The notes: generated by a model from the sequence alone, not told the origin. Numbered from the stretch's first letter, positions 53,528 to 63,224 are shown. The stretch is 64,000 bases of DNA from Trinickia terrae (GCF_005144415.1 NZ_SWJE01000010.1:186001-250000), one strand, 5' to 3'. Translations and numbers: made by a program.

Positions 53528-53989
53528 TTACTGCCGCTCGAACACCATCAGCGTCGACGTCGCCGACGCATACAGCGTCCCATCCTCGCCGACCAGTCTG
53601 GCCTCGGCAAAGGCCGCGCGCCGCCCGATCGACATCACCCGCCCTTCGGCCCTCACCACGCCCGTGTCGCGCGTCATCGCCTTGTGATAGGCGATCTTCA
53701 ATTCGAGCGTCGTATACGACTGCGCCGCCGACAGCGACGCATGCACGGCGCAACCACAAGCCGAATCGAGCAGCGTCGCCGCGTAGCCGCCGTGAATCGT
53801 GCCGAGCGGGTTGTACGCGTGCTCGCCGGGCTTGCCCGCGAAGACGGCACGGCCGGCGTCGGCTTCGACGAGATCGAAGTCGAGCGACACCGCGATGCCC
53901 GGCCTTTTCCCCAGCGCCATCATGTGGCGCAACTGCGCGAGCCCGTCGAGCTCGTCGAGCGTGGCGGCAACGGGGTTGGAAGTATTCAT
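53528..53989 (-). CDS. PaaI-family (hotdog-fold) acyl-CoA thioesterase
   Basis: 153 aa. The hotdog signature NPLGTIHGGYAATLLDSACGCAV (usual N..G.VHGG......D.A) is intact, with a basic AYHKAMTR strand after it. These enzymes hydrolyse aromatic or fatty acyl-CoA esters in the cytoplasm. It diverges from a TetR regulator gene 89 bp away, its probable repressor. Confidence 0.9.
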   Translation of the reverse strand: MNTSNPVAATLDELDGLAQLRHMMALGKRPGIAVSLDFDLVEADAGRAVFAGKPGEHAYNPLGTIHGGYAATLLDSACGCAVHASLSAAQSYTTLELKIAYHKAMTRDTGVVRAEGRVMSIGRRAAFAEARLVGEDGTLYASATSTLMVFERQ

Positions 53990-54022
53990 GGTTGGCTCGT
54001 ATGATAGATGACGACGAAAATC

Positions 54023-54032
54023 TAATCGATTA
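54023..54032. promoter_or_regulatory. Candidate TetR operator
   Basis: TAATCGATTA, a perfect 10-bp palindrome inside the AT-rich 89-bp gap between the divergent thioesterase and TetR genes, the usual position for a TetR-family site controlling both. Confidence 0.45.
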
Positions 54033-54078
54033 TTGATGTTTTGTACAATCTAAAAAGTCGACATCAGGGAGCACCACG

Positions 54079-54660
54079 ATGAAAGTCAGCCGGGAACAGT
54101 TTCTGGAGAACCGCGAACGCATCCTCGAAGTCGCGAGCCAGATGTTTCGCGAGAAAGGCTTCGACGGCGTCGGCGTCGCCGACATCATGAACGGCGCCGG
54201 CATGACGCATGGCGGGTTCTATCGGCACTTCGCGTCGAAGGAAGACCTCGCCGCCAAAGCCAGCGAAGCGGCCATGGCGAGCACGGCACAGGCCTGGAGC
54301 CGCATCAGGGAGAACCAGCCCGGCAACGCGCTGGCGACCTTCGTCGGCCAGTATTTGTCCGAGCGCCACCGTGACAGCCCCGGCAAAGGCTGCATGCTCG
54401 CGTCGCTCGCGAGCGACGCAGCGCGCCAGGGTCCCGAGATCCGCAAGAGCTTTGCCGGGGGCATCGCGTCGACGTTCACCTCGATCGAGCAGATGCTGCC
54501 CGGCGAGCCAGGCGCCGAAAACCGCCGCGCGGCGATTGCGCTGATGGCGGAGCTCGTCGGCGCGATGGTGATGGCGCGCGCCGTCGGCGACGAGGCGCAG
54601 TCGAAGGAAATCCTCGACGCGGTCGCCGCCGATCTGCAGGCGGTGTGCGAAAGCCGCTAA
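54079..54660 (+). CDS. TetR/AcrR-family regulator
   Basis: 193 aa. ATG with GGGAG upstream. The N-terminal DNA-binding region (RERILEVASQMFREKGFDGVGVADIMNGAGMTHGGFYRHFASKEDL) is canonical. The ligand domain shows the TetR_C pattern with SPGKGCMLASLASD. Divergent from the thioesterase, so probably an acyl-CoA- or xenobiotic-responsive repressor of it. Confidence 0.92.
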   Translation: MKVSREQFLENRERILEVASQMFREKGFDGVGVADIMNGAGMTHGGFYRHFASKEDLAAKASEAAMASTAQAWSRIRENQPGNALATFVGQYLSERHRDSPGKGCMLASLASDAARQGPEIRKSFAGGIASTFTSIEQMLPGEPGAENRRAAIALMAELVGAMVMARAVGDEAQSKEILDAVAADLQAVCESR

Positions 54661-54688
54661 CTCGGCCATCGGCCGTCCTGGCGGGCGC

Positions 54689-55075
54689 TCACTCGATCGA
54701 CGCACCCCGCTGGGCGAGCAACTGCCGCAAGATTCCGCGATGGCAGCGGCTCTCGTCTTCGCAATAGCAGCCGATCGAGAAATGCGCCCCTTGCGACAGC
54801 GCCGCGAGCACGTCGAGCACCTTGCTCGCGTCGCCGCCGTCCATCTCCGCGCGGAACTTGCGCGCGAACGCCTCCCAGGCTGCGGCGCTGTCGGCCGCCT
54901 TGCCTTGCGCCATCAGCTCCGCGCTCGGCGAAAGGATCGGCAGCCAGACGTCGTAGTAGTCGCGGCTCGCGAATTCGGTCTTGGGCACGCCGCGCGGCGG
55001 CCGACGCACGGTGCCGATGCGCGTGCCCTCACCGGCCGCGCGGGGAGAGCCGAGCTGGACGATGCGGATGCTCAT
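54689..55075 (-). CDS. DUF488 family protein
   Basis: 128 aa. The pattern IRIVQLGSPRAAGEGTRIGTVRRPP ... DYYDVWLPILSPS and the C-terminal CYCEDESRCHRGIL (Cys/His cluster near the end, characteristic of DUF488) support the family. Function unknown. ATG overlaps the stop of the upstream monooxygenase gene (ATGA). Confidence 0.85.
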   Translation of the reverse strand: MSIRIVQLGSPRAAGEGTRIGTVRRPPRGVPKTEFASRDYYDVWLPILSPSAELMAQGKAADSAAAWEAFARKFRAEMDGGDASKVLDVLAALSQGAHFSIGCYCEDESRCHRGILRQLLAQRGASIE

Positions 55076-55371
55076 GTGTTCTTCATCCCGAGCACCTCGA
55101 TCCGCGCGATCGCAGGCGGCGCCACGAACAGCGTCTCGGCGTTGGCCATCAGCGCCTTGGCGATCGGGCCGTCGAGGTGTGCCTGACGGTCCGCCTCGCT
55201 ATGGAACGCATCGAACACGCCGAACACGTGATCGGAAATCTTCAGAGCAAACCAGATCGGCGTGGTGCTTTCCTGGTTCGCCATCTCGAGTCCCTTCTGA
55301 AGAAACGCGGCCACCTCGGCCTCCTTGCCCGGCTTCGCTTCGAAACGTGCAAACAGCGCGTGCTGAATCAT
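55072..55371 (-). CDS. Antibiotic biosynthesis monooxygenase (ABM/YgiN-like) domain protein
   Basis: 99 aa from ATG 55371. Small ferredoxin-like ABM fold: ALFARFEAKPGKEAEVAAFLQKGL at the start and FGVFDAFHSEADRQAHLDGPIAKALM at the end. Such proteins are cofactor-free monooxygenases or quinol-binding proteins acting on reactive aromatics. Overlapping with the DUF488 gene, so the two are a unit. Confidence 0.85.
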   Translation of the reverse strand: MIQHALFARFEAKPGKEAEVAAFLQKGLEMANQESTTPIWFALKISDHVFGVFDAFHSEADRQAHLDGPIAKALMANAETLFVAPPAIARIEVLGMKNT

Positions 55372-55516
55372 GATGTGCCTCCGGTTGAGGATGAATCGCA
55401 AACGTTGCGACAGGTCCTACTTTACCGAAGGCAGCGCCGTCAGGATGCTGGCAAGCGGCGGCGGGACGCTGCAGCGCCGCCGCCGGCCGAGGATGGGAAG
55501 ATGGGAATGCGCGGAA

Positions 55517-56383
55517 TCAGAGGCGCTTGAGTTCACGCAGCTTCGCGACGCGCTCGAACAAGTCGAGGCTTTCAAAAGCGTAGTGCACGCCCGATGCGTG
55601 GGCGGCATCGGAATGCGAGCAATGGTCGATGCGGGAGATCAGGTCGCGCGCGGTCAGCAATGCGCCGTTGAACTCGTCGAAGCACGCGGCTCGCCCCGAG
55701 CGCATGAGCACATGGAGCGCCGCGACGATCAGCACGTCATCGTCGGACCAGCGCTCGTAGGGTTTCTCGCGCAACGCATAGAGCAGCGTGGGCCGGCCCG
55801 CGTCGTCGACGAGCGTCACATGGCGATCCCCCACATAGAAGGAGAGCGATTCGACGTAGTCGAGCTGGCCGATCACCTGCTCGACCGCGCGCGGCAGACC
55901 GCCCTCGCGGCGGAGGCGGTCCATCGCAGCGCGCACCTGCGCGAAGTACTCCGCCTCGCTGCGCCGCCACGCGGCATGCACGCCGTCGATCTCCGCCATC
56001 ACCGGCGCGCTCGCGACGACCTGGCCGAGGTCGATCCAGGCGCCGCCCTCGCAATCGATCTTCGGCTGGCTGGCCGGGCGGATATGCAAACGCCCGTTGG
56101 CATTGATATAGAGCGACAGCAGCGTATCGGCGGCCGTTGCTCGCGGGCCCACCACGGGCAACGGCTCGACGCGCAGCTCGCGATGGCGGCGCAGCACCGC
56201 GAGCGCGGCGCGGTCATAGGCGCCGAGCGCCTGCTGCATCTGTTCGAGCGGATAGGCGCCGCTGTGCGTGAGGGCGTCCTCGGCGGCGTCGCACGCCGCC
56301 TCGCCCGCAAATGCGTCGGCGAGCAGTTCGTCAGTCCAGCCGGATTGACGACTGCGCGCGAAGGTCTGGGCTTTCAGCTCCAT
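55517..56383 (-). CDS. Hypothetical protein, 288 aa
   Basis: ATG 56383 with GGGGAG upstream; the longer reading to 56446 lacks such a site. No signal peptide or membrane segment, and mixed alpha/beta by composition. Stretches such as RLHIRPASQPKIDCEGGAWIDLGQVV and IGQLDYVESLSFYVGDRHVTLVDDAGRP suggest a globular cytoplasmic protein. Family not recognised. It stands alone between the ABM gene and the penicillin-binding protein. Confidence 0.7.
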   Translation of the reverse strand: MELKAQTFARSRQSGWTDELLADAFAGEAACDAAEDALTHSGAYPLEQMQQALGAYDRAALAVLRRHRELRVEPLPVVGPRATAADTLLSLYINANGRLHIRPASQPKIDCEGGAWIDLGQVVASAPVMAEIDGVHAAWRRSEAEYFAQVRAAMDRLRREGGLPRAVEQVIGQLDYVESLSFYVGDRHVTLVDDAGRPTLLYALREKPYERWSDDDVLIVAALHVLMRSGRAACFDEFNGALLTARDLISRIDHCSHSDAAHASGVHYAFESLDLFERVAKLRELKRL

Positions 56384-56845
56384 TGCGGCTCTCCCCGTTT
56401 TCAGTGGCAAACATCCGATTGATATGCGTACGAGCCGCTGTTCCATCTGCGACCGTAACGTGACATTTCACCCACCGTGGGAGAAGGCAACAACTGATAG
56501 TTCTGACAGCTATCGCGCGAAATATGCCGCAGCAGGTGTCGCGCTCGCGCCACGGCAAACATTACCGGCCGGCGCCCGTCGCGTCATTCGGATGACGGCC
56601 AACATTGCCGCCCGGCGCGGGTTTTGGAGCCGCTGTCTCCTCTTTTCTGCGTGCGCCAGCCCACATCTGCTGCAAGCGCGACCCGGCATGATTAAACTAA
56701 GACAAGTGTGCTGGGCGCGCCAGATTTCGCGGCGCGCGAGGGTCCTGGCTCCGGCTTCTGCTCGCGGACAACCGGTTGCCGACACCCCCGCGCCTCGCTG
56801 CTGCCGCAACAAGACCGGCACCGTGGCTTGCCGGGGATCGCCGCC
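56384..56845. other. 462-bp intergenic stretch before the PBP gene
   Basis: Overlapping open frames exist on both strands but none has a ribosome site or family resemblance. A 5-bp inverted repeat GATAG/CTATC lies about 56499-56517. No promoter could be placed with confidence. It presumably holds the promoters of both flanking divergent genes. Confidence 0.35.
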
Positions 56846-59800
56846 ATGAACCGTCCTCTCGCTCGATTGCCGTTCCGCGCCATCGCCACGATGCCGCTCG
56901 GCCGGCGTGTGAAGTGGATCCTGCTGCTCCTCGCGGCCGTCCTCATCGGCATCGCGGCGCATTTCATCGACATCGAGATCGAAACCTCGCGGCTGCAGTC
57001 GCGCTATCTCTCCGGCCTCGCCCGCAACCTCACCTATAGCGTCGAGCGCGGCCCGAGCGACCGCATCCGCTACCCCGTCAGCGGCCCCTATGACGTGCGT
57101 CTCGGCTACACGGCGCTGCCCGGCTTCGAAACGCGCCTGCGCGCACGCGGCTTCGTGGTCACCGGCCAGGTGCGCGATTCGAAGACGATGCTCTCGCTCG
57201 CCGAGCGCGGACTCTATCTCCCCTACGAAGAAAAGGACCGCGCCGGCCTCGAGCTCTTCGACGCGGCGGGCGCGCCGCTCTACAGCGCGCGCTACCCGAC
57301 GCGCACCTACGACAGCTTCGAGCAGGTCCCGCCGCTGATCGTCGACGCGCTGACCTTCATCGAAGACCGCTACCTGCTCGACCCCGGCGCGCCCTACCGC
57401 AACCCCGCGATCGACTGGGGACGCTTCTCGCGCGCGCTGATGGACCAGGCGATGCGGCTCGTCGACCGCCATCAGGCGACACCGGGCGGCAGCACGCTCG
57501 CCACGCAGATCGAGAAGTTCCGCCACTCGCCGGGCGGGCGCACCGGGACGCCGCCGGAGAAGCTGCGACAGATCGCGTCGGCGTCGGTGCTGGCCTATAT
57601 GGGCGGCGCCGAGACGCTGCCCGCGCGCAAAAAGATCGTCGTGCACTACCTGAACACCGTGCCGCTCGCCGCGCAGCCCGGCATCGGCGAAATCGAGGGG
57701 CTCGGCGACGGCCTCGCCACCTGGTACGGACGCGACTTCGACGAGATCAACCGGCTGCTCGCCGACAGCGACGCCGAGACCGGCAACGGCCCGGTCGCGC
57801 CGGGCGCGCTCGCAGAACAAGCGCTGGCCTTCAAGCAAGTGCTGTCGCTGCTCGTCGCGCAACGCGCGCCCTCGTACTTCCTGCACCCTGACAGCCCCGC
57901 GCTCGAACACCTGACCGACAGCTACCTGCGCGTGCTCGCGGCCAACGGCGTGATCTCCGCGCCGCTGCGCGACGCGGCGCTCGCCGCGCACCTGGAGTTG
58001 AGGCGCAGGACGACGCTGCCGCCCCCCGCGTCGTTCATCGAGCGCAAGGCCGTCACGTCGTTGCGCGCGCATCTGATGAGCACGCTCGGGGTGAGGAATC
58101 TCTACGATCTCGACCGCCTCGACCTGACCGCGCAAGCGACGCTCGACAACGCCGTGCAGCAGGCCGTCAGCGCACGGCTCGCGCTCGCCGCGACCAAGGA
58201 CGGCGCGCAAGCCGCGGGCCTCTACGGCTTCGAGATGCTGCGCCCCGGCGACGACCCGTCGAAGATCACCTTCAGCTTCACGCTGTTCGAGCGGCGCGAC
58301 GGAGAGAACCTGATGCGCGTGCAGACCGACAGTGTCAACGAGCCGTTCGACATCAACCAGGGCGCGCGCCTGAACCTCGGTTCGACGGCCAAGCTGCGCA
58401 CGATCATCACGTATCTGCAGATCGTGACCGAGATACATGCGCGCTATGCGCCGATGAGCAACGCCGAGCTGAAACAGGTCCAGCCCGACCCGCTCGACGG
58501 GCTCACGCGCTGGGCGATCGATTATCTGCAGCACACGCCGGACCGTTCACTCCCGGCGATGCTCGACGCGGCGATCGAGCGCAAGTACTCGGCGAGCGCG
58601 GGCGAACTCTTCTACACGGGCGGCGGCGCGCAGACGTTCACGAACTTCGAGGCCTCGGACAACAGCCAGATCCTGACCGTGCACCGCGCGTTCCAGCATT
58701 CGGTGAACCTCGTGTTCGTGCGGCTGATGCGCGACATCGTCCACTACGAGATGATCCAGGCCGCGGGGCCGTCGGCGAGCTGGTACGCCGATCCGTCGGT
58801 GCGCGAGGCTTATCTCGCGCAATTCGTCGACAAGGAAAGCAAGGTCTATCTGCACCGCTTCTACACGCGCTACGCCGGCAAGACGCCCGACGACGCGCTC
58901 GCCACGCTGCTCGCGCACGTGCACAAGTCGCCGGCGAAGGTGGCGACCGTGCTGCGCAGCGTCGCGCCCGATGCCTCGCTCACCTGGTTCAGCGCGGAGA
59001 TGCGCGCGGCGCTCAAGGGCACGCCCGATGCCTCGCTCGACATCTACGATCTCGCGCGCCTCTACGAGAAATACGGCATCGACAAGTTCAACATCAACGA
59101 CCGCGGCTATATCGCGCGCGTGCATCCGCTCGAGCTGTGGACCGTCAACTATCTGCGCGCGCATCCGCAGGCGACCGAGAAGCAACTGCAGGACGCGAGC
59201 CGCGACGTGCGCTTCTATACCTACAAGTGGCTCTACAAGACGCGCTACCACGCGACGCAGGACCGCCGCATCCGGCACATGGTCGAGCTGCAGGCTTACG
59301 AGCGGATCGGCCAGTCGTGGCGCGCGCTCGGCTATCCGTTCGAATCGCTGACGCCGTCGTTCGCCGCGGCGATCGGCGCGTCGGGCGACCGGCCGGCGGC
59401 GCTCGCGAAGCTGATCGGCATCATCGAGAGCGGCGGCAAGATGCAGCCGACCGAAAGCATCAGCTCGCTCGACTTCGCGACCGGCACTCCCTACGAAACG
59501 CACTTCGCGCACGCGAGCGATACGGACAACGCCGTGCTGCCGCCCGAGATCGTCACGGTCGTGCAAGGCTTGCTGCGCGACGTCGTGCTGGGCGGCACGG
59601 CGAGGCGCCTCGCGGGCGGCATGCCGCTCGCCAACGGCAAGACGCTCGACGTGTACGGCAAGACCGGCACCGGCGACCAGCGCTTCGAAGTGTTCGCGCC
59701 AGGCCACCGGCTGATCGAATCGCGCAAGGTCAACCGCACGGCGACGTTCGTGTTCGAGATCGGCCAGCATTTCTTCGGCACGCTGACGGCCTACGTGCAC

Positions 59801-59926
59801 GAACCGTATGCGGCGCGCTACGACTATACGAGCGCGCTGGCGGTGCAGCTGCTCAAGTCGCTGGCGCCGGCGCTGCAGCCGTTGATCGGGAGAGACGACA
59901 ACGTAGCGAACGCCTCGGAACGCTGA
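56846..59926 (+). CDS. Class A penicillin-binding protein (GT51 transglycosylase / transpeptidase), extended
   Basis: 1026 aa from ATG 56846 (GGGGA upstream). One N-terminal membrane segment (about 23-41). Transglycosylase domain: E173 in FIEDRYL and GGSTLATQIEKF (214-225). Transpeptidase domain: S513 in GSTAK, S619-V-N in HSVNLVF and K939-T-G-T in YGKTGTGD. All catalytic motifs are present, so it should polymerise and cross-link peptidoglycan in the periplasm. About 320 residues separate SxN and KTGT, far more than the usual ~120-150, because of a charged, helical insertion (roughly 640-830). It is longer than PBP1a/1b (~800-850). No mreCD or pilus genes adjacent. Confidence 0.9.
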   Translation: MNRPLARLPFRAIATMPLGRRVKWILLLLAAVLIGIAAHFIDIEIETSRLQSRYLSGLARNLTYSVERGPSDRIRYPVSGPYDVRLGYTALPGFETRLRARGFVVTGQVRDSKTMLSLAERGLYLPYEEKDRAGLELFDAAGAPLYSARYPTRTYDSFEQVPPLIVDALTFIEDRYLLDPGAPYRNPAIDWGRFSRALMDQAMRLVDRHQATPGGSTLATQIEKFRHSPGGRTGTPPEKLRQIASASVLAYMGGAETLPARKKIVVHYLNTVPLAAQPGIGEIEGLGDGLATWYGRDFDEINRLLADSDAETGNGPVAPGALAEQALAFKQVLSLLVAQRAPSYFLHPDSPALEHLTDSYLRVLAANGVISAPLRDAALAAHLELRRRTTLPPPASFIERKAVTSLRAHLMSTLGVRNLYDLDRLDLTAQATLDNAVQQAVSARLALAATKDGAQAAGLYGFEMLRPGDDPSKITFSFTLFERRDGENLMRVQTDSVNEPFDINQGARLNLGSTAKLRTIITYLQIVTEIHARYAPMSNAELKQVQPDPLDGLTRWAIDYLQHTPDRSLPAMLDAAIERKYSASAGELFYTGGGAQTFTNFEASDNSQILTVHRAFQHSVNLVFVRLMRDIVHYEMIQAAGPSASWYADPSVREAYLAQFVDKESKVYLHRFYTRYAGKTPDDALATLLAHVHKSPAKVATVLRSVAPDASLTWFSAEMRAALKGTPDASLDIYDLARLYEKYGIDKFNINDRGYIARVHPLELWTVNYLRAHPQATEKQLQDASRDVRFYTYKWLYKTRYHATQDRRIRHMVELQAYERIGQSWRALGYPFESLTPSFAAAIGASGDRPAALAKLIGIIESGGKMQPTESISSLDFATGTPYETHFAHASDTDNAVLPPEIVTVVQGLLRDVVLGGTARRLAGGMPLANGKTLDVYGKTGTGDQRFEVFAPGHRLIESRKVNRTATFVFEIGQHFFGTLTAYVHEPYAARYDYTSALAVQLLKSLAPALQPLIGRDDNVANASER

Positions 59927-60059
59927 GGCGCCCCGCAATATCTTCAGGTCCATCGAAATCACGCTCTGTTTACGTAGCCATCGGCATCGACGAAGCACAC
60001 GGCCGCTGCGTGCTGCCGGTGGGCGCCATCGCCGGTAACGGTGCGAAAACCGTCAACGC

Positions 60060-60959
60060 TTAAGCCCGGCCTTGCCCGCGCGCCTCGGCCAGCATGAACT
60101 CGATAAACGCGCTCGCCGCCCGCGTATGGTGGCGGTTGGACATGTAGAGCATGTACATCCGCGTGCCGAAGATGCTCAGGCGCCACGCATCGAGCGCGGT
60201 CACGACATCGCCGCTGCGCAAGACATCCGCGACGACATAATCCGGCACGATTCCGACGCCGAGCCCGGCGAGAATCGCCTGCCGCAAAAACAGGAAGTTC
60301 TCCGAGATCAGCGTCGGCTCGAGCAGTACCTCATGACGCTCGTCGCCAAGATAAGCCGCCACGCGCAATTGCCGCCCCACGACCGCCGCCGTGATCACCG
60401 GCGCGGTGCGCAAGTCGTCGAGCTCGACGGGCATGCCGCGCTCGGCCGCGAAGGCCGGCGACGCGCACGCGACATAGCGCACCGGCCCCATGTCCCGCGC
60501 GACGAGGTTCTGCGGCGGCTCGGACATCACACGCACGGCGATATCGACTTCATCGCGCATCAGATCTTCGACGCGGTTCTCGAACATGATGTCGAGCACG
60601 ATCCCCGGATGCTGCCGCTTGAACTCGATGAGCCAGCTCGACATGACGAGCTGCCCATAGCCGCTCGGCACGCTAAGGCGCACGCGTCCCTGCAACGTCG
60701 ACCCCAGCGTCGCGACCGATTCCTGCGCGGCCAGCAGCTCGTTGCGGATCGCGCGGCCGTGCTCGTAGAGGCGCAGGCCGGCCTCGGTCGGCTCGACACG
60801 CCGCGTCGTGCGCCGCACGAGCTGCAGGCCCAGCGAGCGCTCGAACTGGTTCAGGTGGTAGCTCACATTCGCCCGCGTCATCTTCAGACGCCGCGCCGCC
60901 TCGCTGAGGTTGCCGGCATCCAGGATCTCGACGAGCAAGGACAGGGAGTTCAGGTCCAT
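60060..60959 (-). CDS. LysR-family regulator
   Basis: 299 aa from ATG 60959 (MDLNSLSLLVEILDAGNLSEAARRL). DNA-binding domain complete (MTRANVSYHLNQFERSLGLQLVRRTTRRVEPTEAG), effector domain of the CrgA/YafC-type. Diverges from the fadJ-like gene across a gap packed with TTGTCAA-type half-sites, so it is the likely regulator of that beta-oxidation operon. Confidence 0.93.
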   Translation of the reverse strand: MDLNSLSLLVEILDAGNLSEAARRLKMTRANVSYHLNQFERSLGLQLVRRTTRRVEPTEAGLRLYEHGRAIRNELLAAQESVATLGSTLQGRVRLSVPSGYGQLVMSSWLIEFKRQHPGIVLDIMFENRVEDLMRDEVDIAVRVMSEPPQNLVARDMGPVRYVACASPAFAAERGMPVELDDLRTAPVITAAVVGRQLRVAAYLGDERHEVLLEPTLISENFLFLRQAILAGLGVGIVPDYVVADVLRSGDVVTALDAWRLSIFGTRMYMLYMSNRHHTRAASAFIEFMLAEARGQGRA

Positions 60960-60970
60960 TGGGCGCGCAG

Positions 60971-61018
60971 TTGTCAAAATTGATTTGACAGTCTGTCAAT
61001 CCGATCCTGGATTGTCAA
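60971..61018. promoter_or_regulatory. Array of TTGTCAA half-sites between LysR and fadJ-like genes
   Basis: TTGTCAA at 60971-60977, the 15-bp palindrome TTGACAG-T-CTGTCAA at 60985-60999, and TTGTCAA again at 61012-61018. Spacing of dyad and flanking half-sites is the arrangement expected for LysR regulators (recognition and activation sites). Function inferred from position. Confidence 0.55.
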
Positions 61019-61071
61019 TCGTGCCTAGCCACTCGACAATCGTCTCCAAAGCCACGATCGGAGACAACACC

Positions 61072-63210
61072 ATGCCTGAGACGCCCCTCTCCCCCGACAC
61101 CTCCGCCCCGGTCATCACGCGCACGATGCACGGCAAGATCCTGCTCGTCACGATCGACAATCCGCCCGTCAACGCGCTCGGCGTCGAGGTGCGGCGCGGG
61201 CTCCTCGCCGCGATCGAAGCCGCCGATGCCGACGCGAACGTCGCCGCCGTGCTGCTCGTCGGCGCGGGGCGCAACTTCATCGCGGGCGCCGACATCCGCG
61301 AATTCGGCAAGCCGCCGCTGCCGCCGTCGCTGCCCGAGGTCTGCAACCGCATCGAGGCGTGCCGCAAGCCCGTGGTCGCCGCGATTCACGGCGCGGCGCT
61401 CGGCGGCGGTCTCGAGATCGCGCTCGGCGCACACTACCGGCTCGCCGTCGCAAGCGCGAAGCTCGGGCTGCCCGAAGTGCAGTTGGGCCTGATGCCCGGC
61501 GCGGGCGGCACGCAGCGCGCGCCGCGCCTGATCGGCGCGGCCGCGGCGCTCGAGCTGATGCTGTCGGGACGCCACGCCGGCGGCGCGGAAGCGCACCAGC
61601 TCGGCCTCGTCGACCGTCTCGCGCAAAGCGACGACATCCTCGCCGAAGGACTCGCCTACACGCAGGCGCTGCTCGCCTCGCACGCCGGCGTGCGCCCGAC
61701 GCGCGCGGCCACGGCGCTCGCCGACCGCGATGCAGCCCGCGCCGCCATCGACGCCGCCCGCAAGGACACCGAACGCAAGTCGCGCGGCCTGTTCTCGCCG
61801 ATGAAGATCGTCGAAGCCGCCGAAGCGGCGCTCGACCTGCCGTTCGACCAGGGCCTCGCGCTCGAGCGCAAGCTGTTCCTGCAATGCATCGACAGCCCGC
61901 AGCGAGCGGGCCTCATCCATGCGTTCTTCGCCGAGCGCGAAGTCGCCAAGGCGCCCGAGACGCGCGATGCGAAGCCGCGCGAGATCGCGCGCGCCGGCGT
62001 GGTCGGCGGCGGCACGATGGGTGCCGGCATCGCGGTTGCCGCGCTCGACGCGGGCCTGCCCGTCACGATGATCGAGCGCGACGATGAAGCGCTCGCGCGC
62101 GGCCGCGCGCATGTCGAGCGCGTCTACGACGGGCTTATCGCCAAAGGCCGCATGAGCGCCGACGCCAAGGCCGCCGTGATGACCCGTTTCAACGGCAGCA
62201 CGTCGTATGAAGCCCTCGCCGGCGTCGACCTCGTGATCGAAGCGGTGTTCGAAGACATGGCGGTCAAGAAAGCCGTGTTCGCCGAGCTCGACCGCGTCTG
62301 CAAGCGGGGCGCCGTGCTCGCGACCAACACCTCCTACCTCGACATCGACGAAATCGCCGCCCGCACCTCGCGCCCAGCCGACGTGATCGGCCTGCACTTC
62401 TTCTCGCCGGCCAACATCATGAAGCTGCTGGAAATCGTGGTGCCGGCGAAGGTGAGCGCCGACGTCGTCGCCACCGCGTTCGAGCTCGCCAAGAAGCTGC
62501 GCAAGGTGCCGGTGCGCGCGGGCGTCTGCGACGGCTTCATCGGCAACCGCATCCTCGCCGTCTACCGGACCGCGGCCGACTACCTGATGGAAGACGGCGC
62601 CTCGCCCTACCAGATCGACGCCGCGATCCGCAACTTCGGCTATCCGATGGGCCCGTATCAAGTCGTCGACCTCGCGGGCGGCGACATCGGCTGGGCCGCG
62701 CGCAAGCGCCGCGCGCCCACGCGCGATCCGAAAGCGCGCTATGTCGAGATCGCCGACCGTCTCTGCGAACACGGCTGGTTCGGCCAGAAGACCGGACGCG
62801 GCTTCTACCTGTACCCCGAAGGCGCGCGCACGGGCACGCCCGATCCCGAAGTCGAAGCGATCATCGATGCCGAGCGGCGGCGCGTCGGCATCACCCCGCG
62901 CAGCTACACCGACGAAGAAATCGTGCGCCGGCTGATGGCCGCCGTCATCAACGAAGGCGCGAACATCGTGCGCGAGGGGATCGCGCTGCGCCCGCTCGAC
63001 GTCGACATGACGCTGATCTACGGCTACGGCTTTCCGCGCTATCGCGGCGGCCCGATGAAATACGCGGACACGGTGGGGCTCGCCGCCGTGCTCGCCGACC
63101 TGCGCGCGTTCGAGCAGGAAGACCCGCTGTTCTGGAAGCCGTCGCCGCTCATCGTCGGGCTGGCGGAGCGCGGCGCGGATTTCGCGAGCCTCGATCAAGC
63201 AGCGGGCTGA
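61072..63210 (+). CDS. Bifunctional enoyl-CoA hydratase / 3-hydroxyacyl-CoA dehydrogenase (FadJ/FadB type)
   Basis: 712 aa. ATG with GGAG upstream. The N-terminal crotonase domain (to ~200) has oxyanion-hole segments NFIAGADI and HGAALGGG and the paired catalytic glutamates E115 and E135 (LPEVQLGLMPGAGG). Next comes a Rossmann domain with GVVGGGTMGAGIA (309-321) and the dehydrogenase His in GLHFFSPAN, then two HAD C-terminal repeats. Carries out two steps of beta-oxidation. First gene of an operon with an acyl-CoA dehydrogenase 14 bp downstream. Confidence 0.93.
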   Translation: MPETPLSPDTSAPVITRTMHGKILLVTIDNPPVNALGVEVRRGLLAAIEAADADANVAAVLLVGAGRNFIAGADIREFGKPPLPPSLPEVCNRIEACRKPVVAAIHGAALGGGLEIALGAHYRLAVASAKLGLPEVQLGLMPGAGGTQRAPRLIGAAAALELMLSGRHAGGAEAHQLGLVDRLAQSDDILAEGLAYTQALLASHAGVRPTRAATALADRDAARAAIDAARKDTERKSRGLFSPMKIVEAAEAALDLPFDQGLALERKLFLQCIDSPQRAGLIHAFFAEREVAKAPETRDAKPREIARAGVVGGGTMGAGIAVAALDAGLPVTMIERDDEALARGRAHVERVYDGLIAKGRMSADAKAAVMTRFNGSTSYEALAGVDLVIEAVFEDMAVKKAVFAELDRVCKRGAVLATNTSYLDIDEIAARTSRPADVIGLHFFSPANIMKLLEIVVPAKVSADVVATAFELAKKLRKVPVRAGVCDGFIGNRILAVYRTAADYLMEDGASPYQIDAAIRNFGYPMGPYQVVDLAGGDIGWAARKRRAPTRDPKARYVEIADRLCEHGWFGQKTGRGFYLYPEGARTGTPDPEVEAIIDAERRRVGITPRSYTDEEIVRRLMAAVINEGANIVREGIALRPLDVDMTLIYGYGFPRYRGGPMKYADTVGLAAVLADLRAFEQEDPLFWKPSPLIVGLAERGADFASLDQAAG

Positions 63211-63224
63211 TAAAAGGTGACCCC

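Noticed and set aside
56424-56849. 141-residue frame before the PBP gene
   Set aside because: No ribosome site or recognisable domain; composition is that of non-coding GC-rich DNA.
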